Source of the DNA: Bigelowiella natans CCMP2755
Taxonomy: Eukaryota; Cercozoa; Chlorarachniophyceae
Length of the DNA stretch: 40,699 nt
Reading direction: 5' to 3'
NCBI GenBank assembly: GCA_000320545.1
Contig: ADNK01001564.1
Span: 1 to 40,699, forward strand
Below the pieces are notes generated by a model. The model saw only the letters and a program-made list of their open reading frames with translations, searched no databases and was not told where the DNA came from. Shown one piece after another: positions 12,217-25,520 of the stretch (position 1 is the stretch's first letter; each line of letters begins with the position of its first letter). Made by a program: the position numbers and the translations under genes.

Positions 12217-12783
12217 CTGCGGCAATGAGGGGATCTTGATAGCAAAAAGCAAGAGCAGGAGAAGAAAGGAGGAGGAGGGAAGGAAGAGGCAAAGATCGGC
12301 AACCATAGCGTACACGCATGACTTCTGATGTGTTTAGTGGCAAAAGAATAACTCTGCAGGGTCTTTGAGGATGTATACCGTGTAGAAAGCTGCTATCAAC
12401 GTGACCTTGAGTGGAAGATCTGATGACGATATGTGAGTGAATGATGATGATGATGATGATGATGATGGTGATGATGATGCAGTTGGTGTAAATGACGATT
12501 AGAATAACAACGATGATGCTATGAACGAATACAGTAGCATCAATGTGTAGACGACGTCACCAGGGATAGGCACAGATGTGGCAACATCAGAAGACAGCTT
12601 TATGAAGGCGTGGGCAGCGAATCCCCAGTTGATCACGAACCCACGCACCGCGCTGAAGAAACGTAACGAATGCGAATATATGCAAACAAACACAATCAAT
12701 TATTCTAACACACCACACCGTACACACACACACACGCACACACACGCACACATTCGCACATACAAGCACGAACAAATTATATA

Positions 12784-12818
<35 letters not shown>

Positions 12819-14864
12819 CATAAATATATTTAAATATATATTCTATACATGTGCAGGTTTTCATGTCATATCCATTCTTTGTATGCTGTACTACTTGACG
12901 CTCATAAGAACTTAACCCCCCCCCCCCCCACCTCCCCATTCCTACCCACCTAATGCACAGGGCCGCGGAGGTTGGAAATCGTTTGAAACGGAAGGGGGGT
13001 AACGAGTAGAGCGTTCCAAGCAGCCCCGAAGCAACCAACGTGAACTTGCAAATCAAGGCAGCAGCAGCAGCAGCAGATATGAACGTGAACTTGCAAATCA
13101 AGGCAGCAGCAGCAGCAGCAGATATGAAGGCCATTTATAAGAAGAGACAAAGAGAAAGAAAACTCGGAGAATGCTATCTTAACCTAACGAAGAGAGTGGC
13201 CCCCCCCCCCCCCCCCCCCACCCCCCTCCTCTACACCCATCCCGATTCACGGGTTTACACGAATCCATTTTACCTGAAGGGGGGCTGTGGTGACTCCAGG
13301 TAAAAACCTTTTTTTAAATTAAAAAAGGCATGAAATTATCAATATATCGTCGAGCATTGATAGATGGATGGAAATCGCCCACTACAGTGCCGGTGCTCGA
13401 GAATTAGCGTGTTTATCAGATCGATGGTAACGGGGGTAGGAGAGGGAGGAGGGGGAGGAAGTGGAGAAAAGGAATAACGAAAAGAATCTGTCGGCTACTT
13501 GACATACCCAATAAGCAATCCTGCGATCAGAGATGTCAAAATGACGCCAATTGCCTACACGAAATCGTCAGGAAAGTTGATTGATTTGTATGTGCTTTCT
13601 CCATAAGCGCGGACATTTATTCCGCATTTTGTAGCCATGGTAGTGGTGGTGGCGGTGGTGGTGGTAGTGGTGTGTGTGTGTGTGTGTATTGCTATTTTGC
13701 TCATGTTGGATGCTTTATTGTAAGTACCTGTTTCATTGACATTGCCCCACTTGCGAGTGGTAGATTGGGTTTATTCACCTATGGGTCAAATACACACACA
13801 CAAACACACACACAAACACATGAAAAGATAATCCAGCTGGCACATCAAACACATCCACACACATAAGCAACACTTCCAGAGCAAGCTGAAGTTTCCAGCA
13901 GCACCTTGTCTATAGATACGTCAGTGACTTGGTTCAATCCCACAATGTATACGTTCAGAAGCAGTGCCGAGATTAACGTCGGAGCCACCACCTTCACAAA
14001 GTACAGCATATCTTATTAGCAGTATCCGAATCGACTTTACACTATCTTCTAAACTCCCCCCCCCGCCCCCACTCCCCCCCCCCCTCCCACCTCCCTCTGT
14101 ACCTTGAGGAATAGCGGCGAGAGGGCGAAGAGCATACCGACGTTTGATGGAATCATCATCATATGTAGAGCGACGACGCTTGTGATAGTGCCTGAGCAGG
14201 AATGCGAAGGACTTTGTCATCATCGCTTTCAATCAACAGCTAAAGAGAACGCTTGCTGCTCTAGCAAACAGACGAATGACCGATGATTGTGTGAGGCCGC
14301 GAGAATTTCCACAAAGTAGCGAGTGCCTTTTTACTAGCCGCCACTGACTCATTAACCTGAATTGCCCACAAAATGCACGAAGATCTCTCATCATTCAGAG
14401 TTTGGAGCCGCAAGAAGATGATATTCGAGTAGTACGTATTGAAGCAATCCAGCCGATCTGTCGGAATCTGCACTAGGGATCGACGCAGAGCTGAATGCTG
14501 AAAAACAATGATATAAAAAACACATACCCACACACATACACACACACACAAATAAGCAGTGTAGGTGAAGAATTGTTAGTGAATCAGAGCTTGAGACAGC
14601 GGAACTACCATGATTATTGGATGCGACGATGCTCCTCTCTCGATTTTGCAATAGAGGCATTGATACCCCCTTACGGACAGGGCCAAAGCCCATGGAGGCT
14701 GCCGAAAATGGCCTCGAGGACGACGTGCCATCTCGCGGTGTTGCTATCAACCGAGCTTGTGTCCTCTTATTGAAGCTTTGTGTGGAACGCACATTTTGTC
14801 GCGCAATTTGAGTAGTGGCAGGAGTCGCATAGGCTGCAATCGAAACCAGCCACAACAGAAGCAT
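10253..14864 (-). CDS. Homogentisate prenyltransferase, plastid-targeted
   Basis: Eighteen exons on the minus strand: 14864-14609, 14497-14436, 14326-14281, 14191-14103, 13991-13905, 13778-13728, 13554-13508, 13284-13251, 13044-12950, 12652-12561, 12419-12379, 12137-12088, 11791-11752, 11562-11499, 11330-11278, 11125-11055, 10984-10922, 10316-10253. The phases agree throughout, giving 435 codons (434 aa). It is a UbiA-family integral membrane enzyme: LWKFSRPHTIIGT, the first prenyl-diphosphate motif NQVTDVSID, NKPNLPLASG, the second Asp motif KDVPDVKGD, SFSVRLGQDK, and a C-terminal YYMHLWKMFY. These match the VTE2 type, which joins a prenyl diphosphate to homogentisate in the first committed step of tocopherol (or plastoquinone) synthesis at plastid membranes. 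The N-terminus MLLLWLVSIAAYATP is signal-peptide-like and is followed by a Ser/Arg-rich transit-like segment. The 34-nt exon 8 and the acceptor of exon 9 are the least certain joins. Confidence 0.88.
10545..10912. repeat. Microsatellites in the last prenyltransferase intron
   Basis: (TA)n at about 10545-10573 and a GC-alternating plus (CT)n run at about 10851-10900 lie in the intron between the last two exons. Frames reading (RE)n through this repeat are not coding. Confidence 0.9.
11415..12816. repeat. Intronic (ATC)n, (CA)n, (TA)n and (GAT)n tracts
   Basis: Simple repeats interrupt successive introns of the prenyltransferase gene: (ATC)n about 11415-11446, (CA)n about 11797-11853, (AT)n about 12177-12214, (GAT)n about 12442-12478, (CA)n about 12722-12752 and (TA)n about 12788-12816. 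Confidence 0.9.
13042..13133 (-). repeat. 45-bp tandem duplication spanning a splice acceptor
   Basis: Two near-perfect 45-bp copies lie in tandem. Read on the minus strand, each consists of a CTG/GCT repeat, a pyrimidine-containing tract ending TTGATTTGCAAG, and TTCACG. Each ends in a possible 3' splice site of prenyltransferase exon 9 (exon starting at 13089 or at 13044). Because 45 is a multiple of three, both acceptors keep the frame. The upstream one would add 15 residues, rich in alanine (ISAAAAAALICK). Confidence 0.9.
13201..13219. repeat. Poly-C run
   Basis: A homopolymer of about 19 C lies in a prenyltransferase intron. Similar C or G runs occur near 8519, 12917, 14059, 32780, 32942 and 40619, all outside the supported exons. 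Their lengths are prone to sequencing error. Confidence 0.85.
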
Positions 14865-15582
14865 GAGAGCTGTCCCAGCGGTTATCCCGTGGTATCCCGA
14901 TCGTTATGTTCGAATAAAACTACACTGTCTAGCCACAGTGTCCTCTCTTGTTTCTTGCTCGTTTCGCTCACTCGATGTCGCTGAATTCCTCAAGAAGCAT
15001 CTCAGTGCCTGGCACCTGCATTAATCGGCAAAGAAAGATCCAAGGTGAGGTCAAAAGGCCTTGTGCAGCGGAAATGTGCACCACCCACAGCTGCAAGTTG
15101 CAAATAGTCTCCCCCTTCCAGCGGCTTGGTGAGTGAGTCGGCGTTGGTGGAGGGAAAAGGGCCCAAAAATCCCTAAACCTCACCGTGCAGACTACGTCGG
15201 CGACAGTCGTCTCACAAAGGGGGTTTGATTATATAACTGCGACAACAAATTGGACGAGTCTCTTTTCAAAAACTCAGGGCGTTCACCGACGCGGTCCTTT
15301 TAGTTGACTTACCTAAGACCCAGGGAGGCAATGGTAGTCGCGGAACTGGTTCTTAGGCAATTCTGGCTGAAATCAATGTCGCAGCGACGCGGAGGTGAAG
15401 ATTTCGGAATTCGCTGTCGAAATGAAAGTGTGCCTTGCCAAGACGCCCACGCGGAATCCAGTCCATTTTTTTACACGAAATAGCAAAAAAAGCTTGTCGC
15501 AGCATGTGATATGAAGAGACATCGCCTCTGGCAGTTCTCAGCAAATCAGAGAAAATTTTGGAGATCGTTCAAACCACCAACT
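14865..15582. promoter_or_regulatory. Divergent promoter region, prenyltransferase and myosin
   Basis: About 720 bp lies between the start codons of the prenyltransferase gene (-) and the myosin gene (+). It should hold both promoters. It contains no long microsatellite. I could not identify a specific core element or binding site. Confidence 0.4.
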
Positions 15583-18500
15583 ATGGCCGTGAACTTCCGA
15601 TTTGCAAAGACCGATGTAGGAGTCTCGGGCGTGATGGAACGGGCAAGAGATCAGAAGGGGTTGGAGATGGCCAGGATTGATTCCAAGAACAAGGACAAGA
15701 AGCAAGGAAGTCAAAGTAAAGTGTAGCTACCTACTTCATCATGACAACATAGTTGAGCTAAAATGTGGACATTACAGTAGCGAAATCGGACTTTGATGAC
15801 ATGGTTTTCATGCCGGTATTTAATTTGTACACTAATGTTTGTCTATTCGAGTTATTGTCCCAAACATTCAATAGTATTTGGCAAATTAGTTCGTCGCAAA
15901 GCACAATGCATAGAATCTAACACTAACCATTGACCCTTGCACCACAGTCACATGGCATCTTAGAGATTTCATTGAAACTTGATGTCTGAATGGCTGACTA
16001 ACACCAATTGATTCAACTGCGTCATATGTGCCTTAGATATTCACGGGAGAGTTAGCTGTTCAAAACGTTATCACTCGATTCAAGAAGAAGAGGATCTACA
16101 CAAATGTTTCCTCCATCCTAATCTCTGTAATCGATTTTAATCCGTTAATTTATTTGTTATAGATTAATGATGATGGTTCAAACAAATATATTACACATAT
16201 ATCAAAAGGTAAATCCCTACCAAGACCTAGGATTGTACACAAAGGACTTCTATGATTTTTACCGATATGATACGAGAAAGGGTACATGAATATCTTGAAT
16301 GTGCAATGAAGAAGCTCATGTCTCCATTTTCAGAAGAGTTTCCACCTCATATATTCAACATTGCCCGTTCGGCGTTTAGACAAATGGTTCTTAACCTTGA
16401 TATTATTTCAACGTAACACACTGAGCTCAGATTTATAAATATGGTAGCTATTTCCGAAGGGCGAAGAGAAAAACCAGTCAATTCTAATTAGGTAATTAAG
16501 TTGTAAGATGAGTATATTTTAAGTTAGAGATTAATTTATACCTTAAGTGGTGAGAGTGGGGCTGGTAAAACTGAAGCAACAAAGCTGCTACTGAGATACT
16601 TCGCATTGCAAAGCGGAATCATATCGGGTAAAGCTATTTACGTTCTTGTAATCATAAGCTCGAATAATAAATAGTATATCGTACGCTAGGAAATCAACGT
16701 GAAGAAAGAGTTAGCGAAACAATCAAACATAGATGCAGTCAGATAGGACGCTCTGCGTCTCTCGAACAAAAAATTATTCAGGTTTATGATATCGAAATTG
16801 ATGAGAATAGAGCTCATAGAATACTGTAAATATAGGCGAATCCTATTCTCGAAGCATTTGGAAACGCAAAAACCACTCGAAATGATAATAGCAGGTTTGT
16901 TTTTAATATGCAACATTTCGTTTACATTTCTAACTATTGTCTATTTATCTAAGCCGTTTCGGGCGGTGGCTTAACATATACTTCAACAGGAAGGGACAGG
17001 TTTCATCATAGAGTTTTGAAATCTTGAATACCTAATTTTTGAGATAGTTCATCTCATCTAATATCATTCTTGATGTATATTAGATTCAAATGTCGAGTAT
17101 TACAAATTATCTTCTAGAAGAGTCTCGAGTCACGTATCAGGACAAAGGCGAACGAAATTTCAATATTTTTTACCTTGCGTGTGCTTCTTGGGAGAAAGAG
17201 GATAAAGTTTCTAGAGAGGTGTCATACATGACCTGCCACATTCCACTAGGCTTCATAATTATAAATTTGATAGGGTAAAATCAAGGCCAATACATTTTCA
17301 TATCTCAATAAGTCTGGGTAAGAGGATATTAAAGATTGCCGCATTTCGACAGGTAGCAAAATCATTTTTTTGTCAGCTGCTTCACTGTCCCTGGGAGGGA
17401 TGACTATGAGATGTGTAAAGAGTTGAAGAGGTAATTATTGTTTATATATGGCCAAGTCATGTCCCTTAATTAAGACTGTAATTAAAGGTGTTTTAGAGAA
17501 GTAGGTTTCTCCGATGACGAGCAAAAGACAGTATGAAAATTTGAAGATTCTCCTACAGTCTTTTAATGACAAAGATATAAATCATCAGGTTTTTAAAGTT
17601 GTCGAGGCTGTGTTGAACTTAGGAAATATAGAATTCAAAGCAGGACCCGTTGTTCAAGGTCTGCTTGGTTCGCAAGTAAAAGAACTCATCGATTATTATT
17701 ATTATTTTCCCTTCCAATAAAAAGGAAAATCTTCTTCACGCATAACAGAAGAATCAGCTCATTTTGCTACCCAGGTCAACAAACCAAGATTAGATCCATA
17801 TTTGATTACTCATATTCCTGAAGAAAATATTAATTTGTTTCTGTTTTTAGGCTGCAGAATGTCTAGGTGTTAATCCGGATTCTATGAAACGGGCCCTTGT
17901 CACGGAAATTCTCTCGATGTCCAGTGGTTAGGGCATAAGTCAGAATCTTTTGCATCAGGCTAAGAAATTTGAAGACCCACAAATTTAGGTTCGATGTATT
18001 TGCTTCCACGAGATATAAAGTCTGCGAAAGGAAACAGGTGACTGTTAACCAATTAACATTGATTCAAATCCAAACCAATCATCTTTCATAAGGTGTATTG
18101 TCCACTGGTATCTTATTTTTGCGTCTACTTTGAACATGAAGAGACTCGATTTCGAAGTCGGTCTACGGGCACTTATTCAACTGGCTCATAAAGTCCATTA
18201 ACAAAGCGTTCCAAAGTGTGTTAATTTGTAAGCAAGAGAATATCGTTGACTTCCTTATTGTTAGGCAACTATGGAGGATCATTCTTGGACAATGAGATGA
18301 AAGTTATCGGTATTTGCTTAGGATTCACTAGATTCACTTCCAAACAGGTAAACTGAATAATCAGGAATTCTGGATATATTCGGATTTGAATGCTTTGAGC
18401 ACAATAGTTTTGAGCAGGTCCTGAATAAGTTGGTTACTTGTAATATATCGTCATCCCTCACATGACAGCCCGATTCTTATTCGATTAGTTATGCATTAAT

Positions 18501-21500
18501 CTAGCAAATGAGAAGTTGCAGCAGTACTTTGTCCGCCAAGGTAAAATATTTATGTTTATAAGTTATAATTGAAACGTAGAAATTACACCATCTCCTAATA
18601 GTGTTTAAGATGGAATTGAAGCTTTATCAAGAAGAAAAGATCGACGTGCAATCAATTCCATATCCAGTATGGTAGACACGTAAATACTGTAAAACTTTGA
18701 CACAGTTGAGAATCTCACTTCTCTCCGCATAGGATAATAGCGATACGTTGGCATTGCTTGAGATGAAAAACGGCGTGTTCCCTTTGTTAAAGGATGAGCT
18801 CAAGATAAAGACAGGGTATTCCAAATGATGAATTAATTATAGTGTATCCTAAATGTAGTAAATATAGATCAGATGAAAATTATGCTGCCAAGTTACAAAA
18901 GCTGCAAGCAGGACACCCTAAGTTCACTGCTCCAAGGTTAGCATTCATGCATTACACTATTGGAAAGTAATGACGTATTTTGATTGTTTAGAATGAGTGG
19001 CGACGTTCATTTTATGATTCATCACTTCTCTGAGCCAGTCAAATACTCTGCAAAAGGTGCGAATCCGACGCACAATATGTTTTCCGAAATTTTCTTAATC
19101 TTTTGCGAAAAGGCTTTTTGGAGAAGAATCGGTCTAAGCTCACATCTGATGTTGAAGATATGCTCAGGTCCTAAATACAAATTTATGCATTTTAGGAAAA
19201 TTGGTGTTCTTGATTAATTGTTTTACTCTTTGATAAACCTGGTCATAGGTCTACAAAGGATCCTATAGTCTCGTCGATGATCACGGAGGTACTTTTTCTT
19301 CGTTGCCATTTTATTTTGAATGAAAGCATGCTTTTGTATTTCGAGTTAATCTCTGTATTTATATTTCCTGAATCCTACCAGGAGGGAACTAATGTAAAGC
19401 GAAGGAGACGTAGTAGAGCCCAACCTCCAGCATCAACAGGAAGAAACAGACGACGAAAGAAGGTATGGTAATCCAGGCACGGGAAATTCTTAGGCGTGTG
19501 TTTAAACTGTGATGTATACTAGGGAGCTCAAATGAGTCTGGCTGCATCTTTCCAAACACAAGTATGAGAATGCAAATAATGCCAGTATTCGAAATTCCCT
19601 CTGATTTGAAATCTATTGTTCGCAGCTGAACTCGTTGATGACTACAATCAAGAAAACAGAATCGCATTTTATTCGATGTATCAAGCCGAATGCAAGAAAA
19701 ATACCTTTAACCGCAGATCAAGACGTTCGTTGCTTTCCAAACATACCTTCATCAAACTTATAACTTTGATATATGTAATTTTTCAGGAGGTAATGCGTCA
19801 GATGTCGACATGTGGGATCATTGATGCTGTAACAGTGCGAAAACTAGGCATGTTATTATTTACAATGGCAAAATATCTTCAACGCATTTCTTCTCAAACT
19901 TCTTACTATAACAGGCTACACAATGAGAATGTCACACTGGAACTTTTTTAAACGGTCGGTGATTGTTGCACAGAGTAAGAAAAATCTTTCTTCATGGATG
20001 ATCATACTTAGGTATGGCATCATCAAAGTCGGATCTTTATTTTGGGAAAAAGGTTAGACATAAGAAAGAGGCGCAACTGAAAAAGGACTCAAATATATTT
20101 GTTAAAGGAATAGATTTTCGAGCCGAAAACTTAAAAATTTGCGAAAAAGCAGAGAAACAAATTCCAGAATACATAAAGGACACATTTAAGATCAAGTTGT
20201 GGCAATCAGGTGACATTTTTGCATGATCCATATTCTTTTCGCAATTAATGACAAACTCCTTTTAGGCACAAATTTAATGTTCTACAAGGCAGAGATGGAG
20301 ATGAAGCTAGAAGAATTACTGGTAAGAAGGTTTTCGACAGTTCGTGAGTAATATTTGCATTACAATGGTCGACAATAATATCCCAGATGGACAGTTGGCA
20401 AGGCGCTGCGAAGCGAATCACCTCAATGGTATTACAAATCATCGGCAAACTATAAAATTGTACAGCATGGTATCATGTCCAGGTCAAAATGTGGCTGATA
20501 AGGAAGAACTATCTCAAAATGAGGGATGCCTACAGAACTCTCGTATGTGAATGAATACCCAAAAGCAACAGGGAAAGTTTGTATAATGCAAAATTTTAGG
20601 TACATACCTTAGAGCAACCTGAAGTCCAGCTGCAAACTTTAGAAGGTGAGAAGACCAGTCGGTGTTCTCAGATAAATATTGATAAGCCGATTCTCTAACC
20701 TATGTTTGTTTTCTAGGATGTCTTCATTCTTGTGAAAAATTTAGTGTTCCTGAAAGGTGGTCGACTGTTGAAAATTCAACTTAGGACAGAGACGATATTC
20801 AGATTCGGAATAAACATCACTATTTCTCACTGTAAAGATTTCTTACATTCGCGAAAAAGACGGTGGAGGCATTGTCGTCTTCCAAACAGACTTTGAGGTT
20901 CTTTGTTGATATTTATACCTCGTAAACCTTTAATGCCCGGTTAATGCTACAACCCTAATGCTACAGACTTGCCTTTGAAACAAAATCCAAATCGATACCA
21001 GGTTTTGGGCCGCTTTACATGTAACTCAACATTATTCGTTATTGTTCAATTTTTTGGCAGAGAGACTTTCTTTAATGCACAAGGCTATCACTATGGCAGC
21101 TTTGGGGGAAAACTCCAGAAAGAGTGATTTCAGAAGAAGATTTATATTGACGCCTCAATGGCATAATGCTAAATTTTATACTCTCAGGTATTAACATATT
21201 ACAAGATATGATTCCACTTCTGGAAAGACTCCACATGCTCTCTCCGAAGTTTATTGAAAAGGTGCATTGTTAATTTTACATACTCATCTAATTTTGAATC
21301 TTTACTTGCAGATCGCGGAAATAAAAAAATGTCAACTCGTCGCAGCTAGTGCAAGGACCTCAGCAGTTAAAGTGAAAAACGCCGTAGCCGCTGTCCAAAA
21401 AATGGGTCGCAACACTGTAGCAATTAGATTGCACAAGAATATCCTAAGCCGTGTTTGTTTATTTTGTTCGGATTGATGCTAGGCATGCCTGGTATTCCGT

Positions 21501-23273
21501 TACTCCAAGATGCTATTACGGAAGCAGATAGAATTGTGAAAGAAGCTCACTTCCTGAGTCTTCGGTAGTATACAATTTATATATTGGGGTTATTGAAGCT
21601 AATAGACCTGACGTTGCTAGATCTGAAGCAAGGGAGCTGGATCAAACCGTAAAGGATGCAAATGGAATCATGAAAGTAACAACACAACAAAACAAAGATT
21701 CAAAAGTATTCAAGTTAAACCTTTATTTGCAAAAAGGCAACACTGGACCAGCTAAACAGAGCAGAGAGGGAAGCAGCGAATCTCGATATGAAAAGGCGCG
21801 CAAAGGAAATCAAAGAAGCGGGTTTGGTTGTTACATCTGACATACTAGGATTGATAGTCAAATGTAACAAAAACTTCGATACTCACGGACAACAAATTTG
21901 ATAGAAAGTGCCGGTAGAGATCTCGAGAGCACCCGGCAGAAAGAGATTGAGGCACTAGTTGCCGAAAGGCTTCGGGTTATCATGGAAAAAGAAGAGAAAA
22001 AGAGGGCCATATTTGCAAAAGAGCTTGAAGAAAAGTAGAGATTTAACTATATCATCAGTAAATGTCTATTTACAACTTCATCTAATCAGGTATATGAGGC
22101 AAATACAAGAAATGAAAATAGAATTGAAGCACAAGGGTATGAACCTTGCCATCAAGCATAGGAAGGTAATTCTAATATATGGCTCTCATTATAGATGATG
22201 AAGTTATTGATCTGCAGAATATTCTTGAGAAGGTACACGATGAATCACAGCCCTATTTCCCGGGGGTTCATGCTGTTCATGATGAGAATTAATTGTTTCT
22301 TAGCAACGAGATGATATTGCACAAAGATATGTCGAAGCAAAACAGACAACGAGGAGGTTTGCTCCAAACCATTTTGATAACACTTTTTCGTCACATTCAT
22401 CAGCATATTTTACAGATACGAAGACATTTTCAATCCTAAAACATTGCAAGGATCACTCAAAGCTGCAATTATCAAGCATTCAGAATGTATAGAAGACCCC
22501 TCAGTGCTTATCTCATGGTACTCGTCAGTGGTTTTCAAAGGTTAGCTTGCAAAATATGTTGTTAAATTCTCTCAAAGATAGTTAATACTATTTTCCTTCA
22601 TTCACGACAGGCTTGAATGCAAAGCCGCTTTCACAGGTTAAATGGCCATGGCTTTTGTGTTTTTAACATCAGGCTAAACTTTAATCAAATTTTCTCTTTG
22701 CAGTCACTACAACTTCTTCAAATTCAAACAATTATTGGAAGATCGGAGGTCTGAAATTGATTAAATTTGATGGATCCATAAATCCCGAAGACGATAGAAC
22801 TCGCTAATCATAGGTACAGTCTGCTGGAGTGGTCCCTTATCTAGAAAAGGCAATTCATTTTATGACAGATGGACAAAATGAAGAGGAAGGTAATGCCTGT
22901 GATGCCAGAATTTTTAGTTTTTTTTTACCCGTTATGTATGGACATATCAACATATCAACAATGGAATGGTTTCAGACTGTGACGAGTCTGCAGATGCACA
23001 TATCCCTCCACCCTCGCCTCCTTCAGACTCTCCTCCGCCATCTCCTCCCTCTGAAAGCGTAACAAAATATGAAAACTTTCATCGCGATATTGATGATATG
23101 AGCGCGTCTAGTGAAGGAGAACCCTTACCCCCCCCTCCTCCGCCAAATGGTAGAAAAGTTATTAATCACCTGTCACCAAAGTGAGTGTTATATTGAATTT
23201 TATTGCAGACATTGATGATATGGATGGCTTTGCAGAGAGCATGGCCAGCATCTTACCACCTCCTCCTGAATAA
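15583..23273 (+). CDS. Unconventional myosin heavy chain with proline-rich tail
   Basis: The first fifteen exons join in phase: 15583-15715, 15778-15815, 16037-16126, 16209-16281, 16334-16386, 16448-16491, 16548-16627, 16690-16781, 16836-16894, 16954-16999, 17084-17218, 17286-17317, 17377-17430, 17497-17530 and one from 17589. Later exons are recognised but their edges are not all resolved. Motor landmarks in order: VNPYQDLGLYT, P-loop GESGAGKTE, switch I region NPILEAFGNAKT to NDNSSRFG, YLLEESRVTYQ, LDIFGFE (near 18370), ANEKLQQYF (near 18510), FIRCIKPNARK (near 19665), and a converter with GYTMRMSHWNFFKR. An IQ-like neck near 20490 is followed by helical, charged tail segments (about 21300-22400). 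A proline-rich tail (about 23000-23150) ends ESMASILPPPPE. It should be an actin-based ATP-driven motor; class and cargo are not clear. An alternative Met lies at 15511. One intron (19848-19914) appears to be GC-AG. Confidence 0.85.
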
Positions 23274-24340
23274 CACGCAAGCGCAGCATTCTAATTCATA
23301 CAAGCCTGTCTATTGCTCTAGTCTCGAACAATAATAACAGGGGCATCCGCAAGATGTGTGCTTGGTTTATCATTCATATTGTCCGCGAGCATATTTGGTG
23401 TTAATCAGCCATTAGGCAACTCATTAAGCAAAACATTCCACTTTGTGCAATTAATGCATTGAGATGTGAGGCTGCGCGCTAGCGCGCGGGGACATTTAGC
23501 TTGTCATATCTAGATGTACGTGAGCCTACATTGTCTACTGACATCAACACACATCGGACTTAGAGCAACTACCATGCCAAGCAAGCTAGTACATCCGTTG
23601 TAAGAAATCATAATTGACTTCTACTACAAGTCTAGAGGCCTGGCTAGCTGGAGCGCCAAAAACCTTTTGGATTGCCAGATACCCATTCGCATCGATTTTC
23701 GCGTCCGGCTAGTCGGCACTGCAAAGCGATGTTGAGCGCGAAATACACCTTTCTAGCTATTGTGGTGAATCATGTCGCAACAATAACATTCGCTAGCTGT
23801 CTCTGCAAATATAGATATGTCTAGACTAGTGGACTAGATGGTCCCCACTAGCTAGTTAACTCATGCTAGCATGCGTGTAGCTTTCAACACCATCTGCACA
23901 TATCTATATGTGTCTAGATGTGCAAGTAGGCAGCTGTACTATGCAACGTGCACACGCGTATACATGTCATGTATAGCTAAATAGCTAGATAGGGAGACAT
24001 ATCCCTACATTTACCTACTTTTAGACAATTACGCGGCACTTGCTAGACTTGCTAGCTTGTGTAAGACAGGCTTGTAATTTGCACCATTGTTGCATTGTAG
24101 AAATGGTTTCATTTCGACACGCCTAGCAGTGTAATTACATAATAAACATGCTCCTTGCTTTCAGCTAGGTAAACCATGATATTTGTTGTTGGAACGCAAG
24201 TTGACGTGCAAAGCATGCAGATATACGGTGGAACATTGTAGACTTTGGTGTAGTTTATAGCGAAACATACACGTGACAGGTTTAAGCGGCTTTTGTTATC
24301 AACGTAGACATCGGTCTTTGCCATACCTTTTTCCTCATCA
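23274..24340. other. Convergent spacer rich in CTAG/GCTAGC palindromes
   Basis: This lies between the 3' ends of the myosin gene (+) and the double-REEP gene (-). From about 23480 to 24060 it is densely populated with CTAG, GCTAGC, TCTAGA and ACTAGT words and has few simple repeats. No coding frame is supported. Confidence 0.65.
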
Positions 24341-24751
24341 TTAATTCTTTTTCTCCGCGGAGGCATCGAAGAAGTTGTGTTGGACGAGAGACACGAAGCC
24401 GGTGATGTTTTTGCTCTGAAAAACGGTATCGATTCCATCAGCGGCTAAGCTTGTTCGAACAACAGCACTCTTGCTCTTTTTTTTAAATGCGCTCCAAAAT
24501 CACAAGAAAACCATCATTAATAACGCCTTTGGATGACTATCTAATGGCTTCTTCTCGATTTCTATTCTAGCCCTCCAGAGGGGCCAGGGAGGGATAATAA
24601 CAAAGCATTGTGTATTTTTGAACGGAAATCCGTCCTTTGATTGTGTGACGTACGTATGTGATGTAGTTGATCTGCTCAGGAGCGCTTTGCCACGGAGCAG
24701 CAGCGTACTGAAAACGATGGACCTATGAAAAAACATATAAATAATATATAA

Positions 24752-24787
<36 letters not shown>

Positions 24788-25480
24788 ATATATATTTATA
24801 TCAAGTAACATGATTTGCATGAATTTGTCGGTTGCTGATGATACACGCTAGCACGTACGTGAAGGCCGAAGATCGGACATAATATGTGCAAGAATATGTA
24901 CTCCGCCCCGTGGAAAAATGGGATTTGCAGCCAAACGATGAAGGGAAGCGCGATTTTATACCTATAAGAGATATATCCATTTCACGGTGTGCGTACTAAT
25001 GAATGCATAGCTTCGTGGGTGATGAGCCGAGTCAGTATCGGCGTGGAAATAAAAATATTTTAAAATATATTTCCGTGCTGGCAATTCTGAAGCGGGGTAC
25101 TGTGTATCTTCTTATGTTTCGATCTGGATTCTGCTACTGTCACCACTACTGCTATCACCACTACTACTACTATTACCATTACCATTGCTACTACTTCAAA
25201 TCTACTACTACTACTACTACTACTACCACATGTCCCGAAACCAGTACGAATCGTCCAGAAGGTTGTCATACCTATCACGAGTAATGCTGACGTGTTCTTG
25301 CTTCCCAACACCCATTCGTAGATGAGAGCTCATATACCATCGCATTGCTTTGTGGTACGCGAGCATATGCAGAGTGACATCGTGCGGTATTACAATCTAG
25401 TTATTTATATCAGCTCTCTGTGGGGCTGCTACCATACGTCTGTGAAGTGTACGCAAGCGAATACTACCCAGTATCTGTTG

Positions 25481-25520
<40 letters not shown>

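Noticed and set aside
15583-23273. Myosin gene as a pseudogene, because no long frame exists
   Set aside because: The frame is broken only by short introns. All resolved exons join in phase and the nucleotide- and actin-binding motifs are intact.
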